From contig JAQFVV010012530.1 in NCBI GenBank assembly GCA_028023455.1, positions 3,186,909 to 3,250,908 of the forward strand: a stretch of DNA of 64,000 nucleotides, written 5' to 3'. Position numbers and translations under genes: made by a program. The notes under the pieces are model-generated. The model was not told the DNA's origin and ran no database searches. It worked only from the letters and a program-made list of their open reading frames with translations. This DNA comes from Epiperipatus broadwayi. Its lineage: Eukaryota > Onychophora > Udeonychophora > Euonychophora > Peripatidae. Positions 1 to 11,800 of the stretch are shown one piece after another (position 1 is the first letter of the stretch; each line of letters begins with the position of its first letter).

Positions 1-724
1 ATACCATTCCATAAGCAAATCTAAAAGATCACAAAATACTATACATTTTCATAAATTACACAATTCAAGTTCATTTGTGCAGCACTAAAATCATTTTTCT
101 GTTTTCCTTTACATAATGTAAGTTACAATTTTATGATAGTAATTTTACATAATACTTTCCATTTATTAAACATTTGATAATATGATTAAGCCTATTGATC
201 TATTTCATTTTACTTTTAAAACCAGTGTACTTATATTACATTTTACTATGTATAGTATGCATGCAGATATGCATATGATAATGTATATATTTATTAATCA
301 ATCTATATAGCTGCCTCCAGATGTAGTAAACACAGTTATGATTTTCATGCTTGATACTGAAAATGTATTTAGCTCAACTAAAAACTGGAAATGTTGTTTA
401 TTCATAAAATATCAGATACTTCATGTAAAGCATATTCACATATATATGCTCAACTTTGTTATATATTATTTAACAGAGCTTAATATAAACAACAAAGCTT
501 AATATAAACATTTATATATATATATATGAATTTATATAATTTATATATGAATTTGAATAATTTGAAAACCCTTTAAATAAACATTAGATATTAAATATAT
601 ATCATTGAGAATATGAAATAATATTTATAGAGAAGTAATCTTCAAATCGATATACTATAATAAAAAAATCACTACTCAAACATTTTAGAGTCATTTTAAT
701 AAATTTGGAAAAAACAACAACATC

Positions 725-880
725 TCATATCAATAGACAGGGTATGAGCACAGACTTTCATATGATCCACCACTCTCCACACTATCTCATAACACTGATA
801 CACCTGAACTTACATATGTCGAAAAGATAAATAATCACCAATATACGTATTTCATGCAACATAAATTTATCAATCAGACA
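725..880 (-). repeat. Decayed hammerhead-type repeat
   Basis: On the minus strand the block keeps GCATGAAATACGTATATTGG but the catalytic box reads CTGATTGA, with one extra base, and stem II has lost pairing. It is recognisably the same family as 21524-21588 but is not expected to fold into an active ribozyme. Confidence 0.6.
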
Positions 881-929
881 AAAATAGTGTTTTTTTAGAA
901 AAACTTTCATCCTGTTATATGGATCATTA

Positions 930-1390
930 ATAAAGGTGGGATTCCATCTTTATTGTTAAAAGGTGGTTGCCTTGACAACAGTTTGAAATTGTTGATTGAT
1001 ATTGATACTGCGATTGTCTAAGTGTTGACTGGTTTTTATGATTACTTAAAAACCCATTTAGCCATAAACATTATTATATTTATTACTTAAGTAATACTTT
1101 GGGTGCAATTTGAAAATTATAATTGCAGTTTGTAATGTTATAAATGACTATTTATTCGTCTGGATTCAGAACAGGTTATATTTACTTATTTAAAGAGGTT
1201 TATCTGAACTTCTTTGAATCAATAATTTCGATCTCTGTGATCAAGTTGCAATCTTTAATGTCTAAATAAATATATTCTATCATTAATAATGGTGAGATTT
1301 CACCTTTATTATTAAAAAGACATTGCCTTGACAACAGTTTGAAATTGTTGACTGATATTGATATTGTCTAACTAATGACTGATTTGTAAG
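930..1390 (+). repeat. Dispersed repeat R1, two adjacent copies
   Basis: The core CCTTGACAACAGTTTGAAAT occurs at about 970 and 1324, each preceded by a purine-rich GGTGRGATTYCA block with a CCTTTATT stretch. The longer unit 1050-1390 is recognisably the same as 10965-11290. Inverted copies lie at 9188-9300 and 59865-59945, both directly beside hammerhead-type repeats. No coding capacity is seen, so R1 is probably a non-autonomous element or part of one. Confidence 0.7.
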
Positions 1391-2416
1391 GATACATACA
1401 TATATATTTATTCAAGAATATGAATTATGCTTATATTTCAAAAATACTGAATATGTGAATAATTGTTAGTTATTATTCAGAATTCCTATGTATTTTGAAT
1501 ACATTTTAAAAATAAAAATATGTAAGAAAGAATAATTTTATTTTAGCACTGGAATACATAAATAATTTTTTCAAATAAATTTGTATATAGCATAGTCATG
1601 AGATAATAATAAAATTCAATTAAAACTAAACTATCAGAGAATCAAGGAATTATTGTTAACGATCTTTGGCAAGAAAACTCTGCACAAATCAATCATGGTT
1701 CATTAAATACAACAAACAATTACAACTCAAATGAGTGTAAAACATAAATTGAAATGGGAAGACTATATTTTATAATAAAATCCCATTCTATACATATATT
1801 ATGAAGTGCCTGATGATACAATAGCATCTCATCTATCCATCAAACTTATGACCTGGGTTTGAATAGATATTATGAAAACTTGAAAAATGTAAACAGAACT
1901 GAGCTTTTTTTAGGTATGGTCCATAGCTAACACAAATAACCTCTATTATTGGTCAGCAAAAAATATCCTCAGCTGGACAACAAAACAATATTGAAAACTC
2001 TCTAAACTCTTATAATTTCCAATAATAAGCTTGGCAAGTATAGCCTTCACCTCTTCTGAGATGGAAGAACGGGCTGAAATGTCGGTAATGAGATATTTCA
2101 GTGCTGTTTACCGTATATATATATCAATCATCAATCTACCTTTTTTAAATGTAAATTTGAATAAATGTGATCACTAATATTTTTGGGATGATATTGCAAA
2201 TGCAATATAATTTATAAACTAATCAAGACTAAGGTTCTTCATAACCTGTTGTGTTTTTTATAATTTATGTAGTTACTTATTTAGTATTTTTTCCATTTTT
2301 ATGTTTTTATTTTGTTTTATCCTCAATTTCACCCATCACCACCCCTTACTTAGCACATTACATTATTATGCAGAGATGTATCGAATGAATATTCGATGTT
2401 AATTGCGTTTGTTTAT

Positions 2417-2545
2417 ATAATCGAATGATTTATTTCTTGGAAGATTATAAATTATTTGAGGACCAAAAATAATAAAGCCGAGGTGCATCCACGGCCTTTA
2501 TCTACTGAATCTATTATTTTACTGTTGCATTAACCAAGCAAAGTC
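2417..2545 (+). repeat. SINE-like repeat, head region
   Basis: It starts TAATCGAATGATTTATTTCT and has the same opening as copies at 14066, 39950, 40138 and 43181. The best copy (43181) carries a B-box-like GGTTCGAAC. This copy is diverged and shows no clear poly-A tail or target duplication. Confidence 0.45.
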
Positions 2546-2654
2546 GGTGTTCTCTCTTATAATGTTTAAGCGACGTAAGACTTCCAGAACATAAACCATT
2601 CGATTTTTTTATTTAAAAAAAAAAAATCTTAAACATGCAATAATTTTTTTCCAG

Positions 2655-2815
2655 CCCTTTATACATATTTTATCCTCGGGTATTTCACTTTGATCAGACT
2701 GAAACAGTTGCTTTGAGTATTAATAATATTGATCGCTCCGTGAAGGTGAAACTTTACCTACAAGAAGTTTCTAAATCAATAACGTTTTCAGAAACCGAAG
2801 TTTGGATTAATTCAA
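2655..2815 (+). CDS. C3-like exon: MG1, first half
   Basis: The exon follows a pyrimidine tract and CCAG and ends before GTAAGT. Its first base completes a codon from an unseen upstream exon, and its last base is phase 1. It reads YIFYPRVFHFDQTETVALSI and onward, the usual opening of mature C3-type chains (Y-x-I-x-x-P-x-V followed by E-T-V-x-L). It ends at WINSS, a potential N-glycosylation site. The other two frames hit stops within the exon. It corresponds in position to exon 2 of vertebrate C3, which implies one further 5-prime exon carrying the signal peptide. Confidence 0.88.
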
Positions 2816-5800
2816 GTAAGTAATATGAACTTGTTATAATATGTGTATATAAGTGATTTTTATTATTTTTATTTAACATAAAGATTTTTTTAGACAACTA
2901 ATAAAATATCATAAAGAAGCTAATAGAAATTTCAACAAGGAGATAAAATCCCCAATGGCTTTTTAATACATTCAAAGATCAGCCTTTCAAGCTAATTGTG
3001 CATGCGTCTACTGCGAGTGTTAAATAATAAATGAATACTTCACTCTACAATACAAGATATAGTATTTATGCAGGAATCCTCTTATTCCTACAACTCAAAT
3101 TCTTTTATATGAGCAAATCTGAAGTACTGTTGAGTAAAGCGTGAGAGTAAAATTCTCACTTTAAATTACTATCTACGATGTTGTGATGAATGACGTCATG
3201 AAATTGTCTAGAATTTGCTCATATAAACGTACTTGACGTTGTAGTAAAAGAGTTTTTTTTTTCTCAATTTCTTGTATTTTAGAGCGAATATTCATGTACG
3301 TTCATTTAACACTCGCAGTAGACGCATGCACAATTAGCTTGAAAGGCTGATCTTTGAATGTATACAATTGTATGCATAGCGTTATATAAAAATAAATGGC
3401 TTTTTAATTAAATTCTTCAATTCTGCCACTAAAGCTATAGATTTGATAGTCATTAATCATGTGTAGTTCATAGTTTGTGTTTGTACACATCTATATGAAT
3501 CAGTGGCTGTAAAATTCTGTTCATAAAGTAGATGAGTATAATGATCATTGGCTTGTCCTTCATATGTATCAAATGGTGAGAGTCCACTAATGCCTAAAAG
3601 ATAAAATCCAGTTGACTTTCCTATTGAATATTGAAAAAGAAATTTGTTAGGAACTTCCCAAGAAATTCACTTTTATGTCATAATTCTTCATTTGTAGGTT
3701 TTTGGTTGAACAAACAGAATGAGAATTTTGATTTGGGATGAGTCTTAGATGATGTAACCATATCTTGAGTTATTATCAGTTCTTTTAAGTATTTTCTATG
3801 AGGCATCTTTTCCTCCTGACATATTTAATAAAGGAATATTGCATAAAACAGTTCCATATTATACACAATGAATTCTTATTTTTATTAATATTTCATATTT
3901 TTTACTTTCTACTAAAATATTTGGATCTAGAAGATATTGTAAAAGACCTAGAAAGAGACCACATGTGAGATGGCTGGATGAAATAAAAGATTGCTGATGG
4001 GTTGTGAAGAAGAAAAACTAAGGATAAAAATAATTGGATTGAACTTGAAGGAGTCTTTATTTTGTGATGGACCAATAATGGTTAAAAATGATGACGATTA
4101 TTAAAATATTGCCTTTCAATAACATATTTACTTTAAAAAATTATGTACTACTCAAATCAAAAACTACTTAGACTAGAAGGATGTGATATATCAGTATAAA
4201 AATCAACAGTGTGATTGCAAGTAAAACATGCAATTTGTCATAGTTGCTATTCTTTCAAGTGAGAATAGAGTTCAAAACATTTTTCATTATATAAAAGAAA
4301 TAAGATTTTATATTGAATGAACAATGCCATGGAAGAATAATTCTTGTTATAGAATATTCAAGCATGGATGATGCTTAAAAACACTGGTGCACTGCTATCA
4401 GCAGTTATGTATATTTCAAAAATTTATGATTATAAGTTCATACACACTGAAATGCATTTAATCTGTAATGGAGTCCTAAATAGTTAAATTCATTTTATAG
4501 AAGAGAAGTTACAGGGCTTTTGTTACAAAGATGGTCAATAGTCCTTCAGAAAATTTTAAAATGCTTATTTTATATAAAAAAGTATAAACTTCTTTTTCCT
4601 CTTGCTTTTGAAAATTTCAAATGTCTAGCAATCTTTATCGGAGTTTTCTTTTTTTAAGATGTAAAATGCATTGTAAAACATGAAGCAGATATATTTGTAG
4701 CCACATATATGCAGTTACACAAACTATTACAGAAAGCATTTGATAATTCCCCCCCCCCCACCACTGTAGGCCAGAATATAAACCAAAGATTGTAAACAGT
4801 TAACTAAATTTGTGGAAAGTATTCTGTGTGATGTCTATCACCAATAATAATGTATTGCTATGTTATGATGGCATGCTGTATATTAATATTACATGGCAAA
4901 GTAACATTTATGATCATTAAAGCCATGCATCATGATCAAAGAGATGCATGAGCATCTTTTTTTATGAAATATACTTCTTTTGAGATGATAACATTTTTGA
5001 CATGTCTTGCATTGGTAGAGTGATGTATTATAGATTTAAAGAGATTCTTGGGTCAATGTTCAATTATTCTCTCATTATTTGCTCACTTCTAATTAATACT
5101 CTGAAACAGTTTGAATGAACTTTGGAAATTTTACATTTTAACATGTTTGAATGGTAATTTTGGGGCCGATTTGATTAAAAATTTTGTGTAAATTATGAAA
5201 ACATATTACTAAACTTTCTTTAAAAAGATTGTGATGATTTTTCAGGAATGAGATCTTTGAAATTCTCATCACAGATTAAGTGCATCTTTTAAGAGTACCA
5301 CCAAAACTTATCACTCACCATGTAATGGAATCATGAGTCTGTGCATGATATCTGTTAATAGTACATTATCTTCTTTTTTAAATAATTAGTGTTAGTTATA
5401 GATACAAACTGAACTTCTGGATATGCAATAGTTTCCTACCAGGATTTAAAAGACAATTTTTCTCACACAAAAACGCATCTCAAATCAAGATCCCTTCAAC
5501 CAAAAATCACTTCAAACCAGTGAAGAGTAATTTTGGCAGAAATTGACTTCTTATGAGACTCCAAACAAATTTCTTTTTGTTGATTAAAGCCAGCTGAACT
5601 TAATATTCCTAGGCATTACTAGAGACTGAGCAGCAAATTTCTTCTCAAGCCACACTTACTGCATTTATTGGTTTTAGAAATGAAATGCATAGCTGTTGAC
5701 ATATATAAGTCTGTCCAAATACAAAATACCATGGGCAAAATTAAAGGTTTTAATGAAGCTGTCTTGAATTTATATTCAGAATGGAATCTTAATTATTAGC

Positions 5801-8800
5801 TCTATAAAAAAATCCATAGCTAAATTAAATAAAAGAAAAACATATTCTGTATGGAATTATATGTTGGACTATTTTCATCATCTAGAATTAATTGTTTAAT
5901 GTCTTATAAAAATTGAAACTGTATCTAAACTTTTCAAATACATTCCATCTGTTAATAATAACACCTAGTTAAGCATGTAATAAAATGTTTTGAGTGGTCT
6001 TATCCTCATTTTTTCAGGTGTTGCTAGCTTAACCAATAACAATAATAGCATGAGAATTAAAGCATGGACCTTTAAATTTGTGAATACCACATTTAAAGTG
6101 ACACTCTAATCAACTAGATTATGCCCATGCTTAATCGATTAGATTGTCATTTTAATTCGGTATTCATAAATCTAAATGTTCCATCCACCTGAATGGTTAG
6201 AGTGTCACTCTAAATTTTAGTCAAATCCATTTACTTTTGTTTCTAATCATTACTCAATTCTTTTTTCTTTTCAAAATATACATTACATATAACCATATAA
6301 TTCTATAATTAAAACAATTCCTCTTTTCTTTACAAAAACTTTATTTGTTGTATATATATATCCACTTGTTCCAACGTTTCAACTATTTTTACTTTATAGT
6401 CATTTTCAAGGATCTCCCTTCTCAAAAAAACTTTCCCTTTTTACATGTTCTTTTATCCAAAATCCAATTATTACAATAAAACACGTATTTCCTTCTTTTT
6501 TTTTTTTTTTGAAGGGTATAGGAAAGAAGAAGGAAATAAGTGTTTTATTGTAATAATTGGATTTTGAATAAAAGAAAATGTAAAAAGGGAAAGTTTTTTT
6601 GAGAAGGGAGATCCTTGAAAATGACTATAAAGTAAAAATACTTGAAACGTTGGAACAAGTGGATATATATGTACAACAAATAAAGTTTTTGTAAAGAAAA
6701 GAGGAATTATAGAATTATATGCCTAAATTTTAGTATGCATGAATCTATAGGTCCAGTTTTAGTTCCTGTACTGCTCAGACCAGAAACATCTGAGGAAGAA
6801 AATAATATTTTCTCAAAACGTTGTGTCATATATCAATCTCTCTGTTATTATTAACAGTTGAATGTATTTGAAAAAAAAGTATAAATAAAATTTGATTTTT
6901 TTCTAAAACAATTTAGCAATTGAAGTAGATCGTAGAAAATAGTCCAACATAATTATTAAATAAAATGCCAACATCCTAATCTTTCAGATAAATTTGTTCT
7001 ATGTATTTTGGTATTTATATTATTTTTTGTTTTGGGTGAGCAGCTTCTTTATCATAAGAAAGATTGAAATATCACACCAATAGCATAAGTTGACCAAATA
7101 ATAATAGTCATCAATATATATATATATATACATCTCTTAGCTATAAATAATTTTACAGAGCCACAATTAATTATTACTCTCTCTCTCACACACATATATA
7201 ATTAAAGGGGATATTTTCAATCTTCCTTCAACTACCCACTCTATATTACACAACCAATGCACGTTACCACACATATGTGAAAAAGATAAATGATCTCCAA
7301 TATACATATTTCATGTTGAACCACCACACTCAGTTGGTTCAGATCATCTACCACACACATATATAATCAGTGCTCAGTTTATATTAAGATAGAAAATCTC
7401 CAAATTTTAATGAACAGACCTTCAGTCTTTTCCATCCTCCAATTCTACAGCGTTCATACCATTGAAAATCTGATGATGGAATACTCAAACCATTGTTGAT
7501 GTCAATATTAAAAAGTTGGAGAATGTAGAAGATTGAAGTCTGTCAATTAAAGTTTGAAGATTTGCTATCTTAATATAAACCGAGAACTGATTATCTATAT
7601 ATGATTGGACCAACTGATGAATGCTGGTTCAGCACAAAATACTTATATTGGAGATCAATTATCTTTTTACATGTGTGTGGTAATGTGTATTGGTTGTATA
7701 AGATGAAGTGGATAGCTGAGAAAGTTTGAAAGTATGTGTTCAAATCCCCTTTAATTACAACTTAAAGTTCGGTATTTACAATACAGTATACTAGTATTGA
7801 TTTACTATATATATATATAATACTACCCTCCAACACTGGTTTATTAAGTAAATGAAATACTTTCAACCCAGAGCATAGCATAAAACTTTTCTAAAAAAAG
7901 GTCGGTTTGTCTTTTTCTTTACATCACTTCGTTTATAGAGATAAAAAAAGACGAGCAATCTTTTTTTTAAAAAAGTTTTATCTTGCACTTTTGATTAAGA
8001 GTATTTCATTTACTTAATAGATCAGTTTTAGAACATTAATCTCGATGTATTATATATATATATAATTAGTGATTGCATTATTTAAATAAATAACCAAGTA
8101 GAATCAAAGTTGCCTGCACCCATGATTTCATCATCTCATATGAGGTAGAAATGATTACTGTCAGACTTATATACCTTGTGAAACAATTATCATCACGCTG
8201 TATTGAGCTTTATAGAAATTGTCCTCACTATGTGTAACTGTGTTACAATAACAGGGAAGGCCCAGACAATTTTGACATTGTACTGTTATATTTACAGTAC
8301 ATATACGTATGTATAGCAGCCACTTATAAATGAGTATATTCGTTCTAATTCCAACGGGGGAAGAAGAACAAAACTGATCTAGAAGAGAGTTTTGTAATGA
8401 CTGTTTCTGTTTGTTTAATATTTTCAGCAGTAAATATTTTTTCTGAAATATTTCAACAAAATGTCTGAATTTAGCTCTCCAATGTATTCTACACACTGCC
8501 ACATCTTAACAATAAAAACAATCAGCATAAAATTTTTTGAAAATATCTCTAGACAGAGTTTGCTTCTTCCATAAAAGTTCACCTTAAAACATCTTTTTTA
8601 AGGAATCTACCAGTATTCACATGTTTAAATATCCAATACAAAGAAGTGAGCATCCTTAAATAAAACCTTTCGAATGTCTTTATATTGTAGTAATAGGGTG
8701 CCCAAATCTCATTTCCATAAAACAAATTAGGCAAAATAACAGTTTTATATACAACAATTTAGTTGCAGTAGTTATTTTCCTGTGATGAAATACTCCAGCT

Positions 8801-11800
8801 TTTACCTTGTTAAAAGCAGTAGAATATTGGAGTTTATGTTAAATCTCTATATCTAAGGCCACCATTCTACTTATAAAACTACCAAGGTATTTAAATGGGT
8901 TTATGTTCTCAAGTTGATAACCATGCAAGCTAAAAGTTATTAAGGATTTTTTTCATCACAAACGGATCAAAAATTTCAGTTTTTTGGAAAATAATTATTA
9001 AACCAAAGTTAATTAACAGTATATTGAATTATTATACACACACGTATTAATATATATATATATATATATAATCTTTAAATACAAGCATATTGCCTATACT
9101 GAACTGAGAGTGCTGGTTCAGTACGAAATACGTTTATTGGAGATCATTTATCTTTTTCACATATATGCGGGATGTATAAGATGGAGAGGATAGCTGTAAA
9201 AAACCAGTGAACACTTAGACAATCTCAATATTAATAACAATCAACAATTTCAAACTGTTGTTGAGACAACCTTTTTTTAACAATCCCAAATGGAATTTCA
9301 CCTTTATTAATGTTCTAATATAGACACTAAAGATAATGATTGTGATAGGATTCACTGAGATAAAAATATAATTTGGCAATTTAGTTTATTTCTCGGGAGT
9401 TTCATAAGTCAAGAAACAAAACTAAAAGAACCGGGCGATGACCGATAGACAACCTATAGATGTTAAACTTCAGAGTTTGCCCTCGAGGCAGGCAGAGTAA
9501 TGACAAAAGGCTACAGATATATATTATAAAATTAGAAAGTAGATTAAATTAACATTAGCAAAATAAAAAATGAGACTCATTTTTTTAATTTAATATCCAT
9601 CTAAATTGCAGCTAATAAAATGTTAGTTTATTATATTGTGTCATAGATAATCACTCTGTTTCTTTCATGCACAAATAATTATATACGCTGTTGTACTTTG
9701 ACCTACAAACTATTTTTATTAAAAAAATATAGTTTAACGAAGATTCAGAAGCATACTATGTTAATTCACTTGAAGCCCCGTGTGATTTAGTGTAACAGTA
9801 AAGTGTCAGAATTTGGTATTTAACGTCCTTGAGTGGATTTTAGTTCTGGCACCGAGTTATTTGGCAAAGTTTTTTCCATCAAGGCACATGTCAATATTTT
9901 TTTGACCATGAGAAGCAGGCCGGTCATGTGTTCAAACCCTACAACCTCAAAATAGTGTGCGCTGAAGCTAACGATTGTAAAAGGATGATTAAAGAAACGT
10001 ATTTTATCATCAACGATAACAACGCGATCAATAGACGCGACACGTGTTTTGCTATTTCAAGAAAATGGACAAGTTAATTTACATTCGCATTTACATACAT
10101 TATCATTTATCAATATCGCAATAACGATTTAAAATCTGTTTTGTCCATGAATATGAGGGACTAAACCTCGAAAGCGCTAGGCCTGCATTAATTTACTTTG
10201 CTTGTTTTTGTTACCACTAAAAGCTTCTTCATCCAGCGTGTTAAAGCGCTTGTATATACTAATAAGGCACTAACTAATGTAAAAAGAATCTGAAGTATCT
10301 TTAGTCAAAATTTAATATTACTTTACAAGTATTTAAATAATAGTAAAACTAAAATTCCAAATATTGATAGATGCTTAAAAAAAGTCATAAAGAACTTAAA
10401 AAGGAACATCATATGATGACTATGTTTGGAATAAAGAAATGGACAACATAGTATAAATGCTTTTTTACAGGAAAAAAGAGAAGATATGATGGATTGTGAA
10501 AGACAGAAATAGGAGATTATGCATTTGGGATTGATAAACAGGAAATGTTGAGATAAATACAGTATAATTAAGTTGATTATTAAATTTATGAACACTATGG
10601 AAATTGATAAAGCATTGAAGAATTTAGAATAGAAAATGCTGTGTTTTTAAAGATGTAATATAAATGATGCAATAAAACTGGAAAATATTTTGAACATTTA
10701 ATAAGAAGATATTTGCCAATTATAAACTGGGAACAGAATATTCTTCCATTTTAAGATGGCATTTCAAATTTTTTTTCTGCTAAATATATTTAAACCAAAA
10801 TTAATCAATACAATGAAGCCATAGTAAGTATTGTATCAATATACACTATTTCAATTACAATTATTCTGAAAATGCAAACAAAAAAATAAAAATGTTACAA
10901 TTTGTAATAAATATTACAATATGATAGCAGCCATTTTTTGCTTGAATAGTGCCATTACAATAGATGATCATGTTTATTAAGCATATTTTATTATCTAAGT
11001 AATAAATAGTTGGATTGCAGTTTGAAAATTATAATTGAAGTTTGAAAGTTACAATTGACTATTTAATCTGCATTCAGAACAGATTATATATATCTGTTTA
11101 ATGAGGTTTATTTAAACTTCTTAGAATGAATAATTTCACTCTTTGTAGTCAAATTCCACTCTTTAGTGTCTACATAAATATATTAGACCATATATAGAGG
11201 TGGATTTCCACCTTTATTGTTTAAAGAGATTGCCTTGACAACAGATTGAGATTGTTAATTATTACTGATATTGGTATTATTTGTATTGATTGCTTTCATG
11301 TATTTTTTTATTATTTAACTATTTAACATTGACAATGTTAGCTTTATTATGTGAGTAATACATAACTGGAGTACAGCTACTCAACAATATTCCTAAAAGT
11401 GAGTTCCAGGCATGCTTCCTGAAATGGAAATGCTATTTCAATCAGTATGTATAATGCACAAGGAGATTAATTTGAAGATGACAATAGTATACACTTCCAC
11501 ACAGATATTTTATAAAGATGCATTCTGGCAATCAAATTTCTCACTGCATATGTATATACCTATTGAAAAGTATAGCACATTTGTACTTCAATAAGCAATA
11601 CATATTTTATTGCATTTCAGTGTTTATCAACAAAATGTGAGATATTTATTATCCATAAGGTATAATAGACACAATATGGGCTTGGAACAAATATAATGAA
11701 TAATGTGGCTTCACTGATTCTAAATAAATTTGTAGTTTGTAAAATTGGAATATAAACTACTTTTAAACATTTGGTTTTCATATCACATTAGACATAATAC

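Larger units (their letters stand above)
1..2654. other. Upstream intron, non-coding, repeat-bearing
   Basis: There is no supportable exon here. The stretch is AT-rich with short TA runs near 510-530. It contains a decayed hammerhead-type repeat on the minus strand (about 725-880), two copies of a dispersed repeat (930-1050 and 1050-1390) and a SINE-like head at 2417-2545. Because exon 2655 begins within a codon, this is probably intron sequence downstream of a signal-peptide exon that lies outside the window. Confidence 0.6.

Noticed and set aside
2301-2402. ATG followed by a hydrophobic stretch (MFLFCFIL) as a possible signal-peptide exon of the C3-like gene
   Set aside because: No donor site in the required phase follows within the open frame, and the stretch turns histidine-rich. 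A first exon outside the window is more likely.
8167-8502. 111-codon minus-strand open frame as a host gene
   Set aside because: It is continuous with the decayed C-terminal region of a LINE on the same strand (YLGS and LFYGNEIW motifs upstream).
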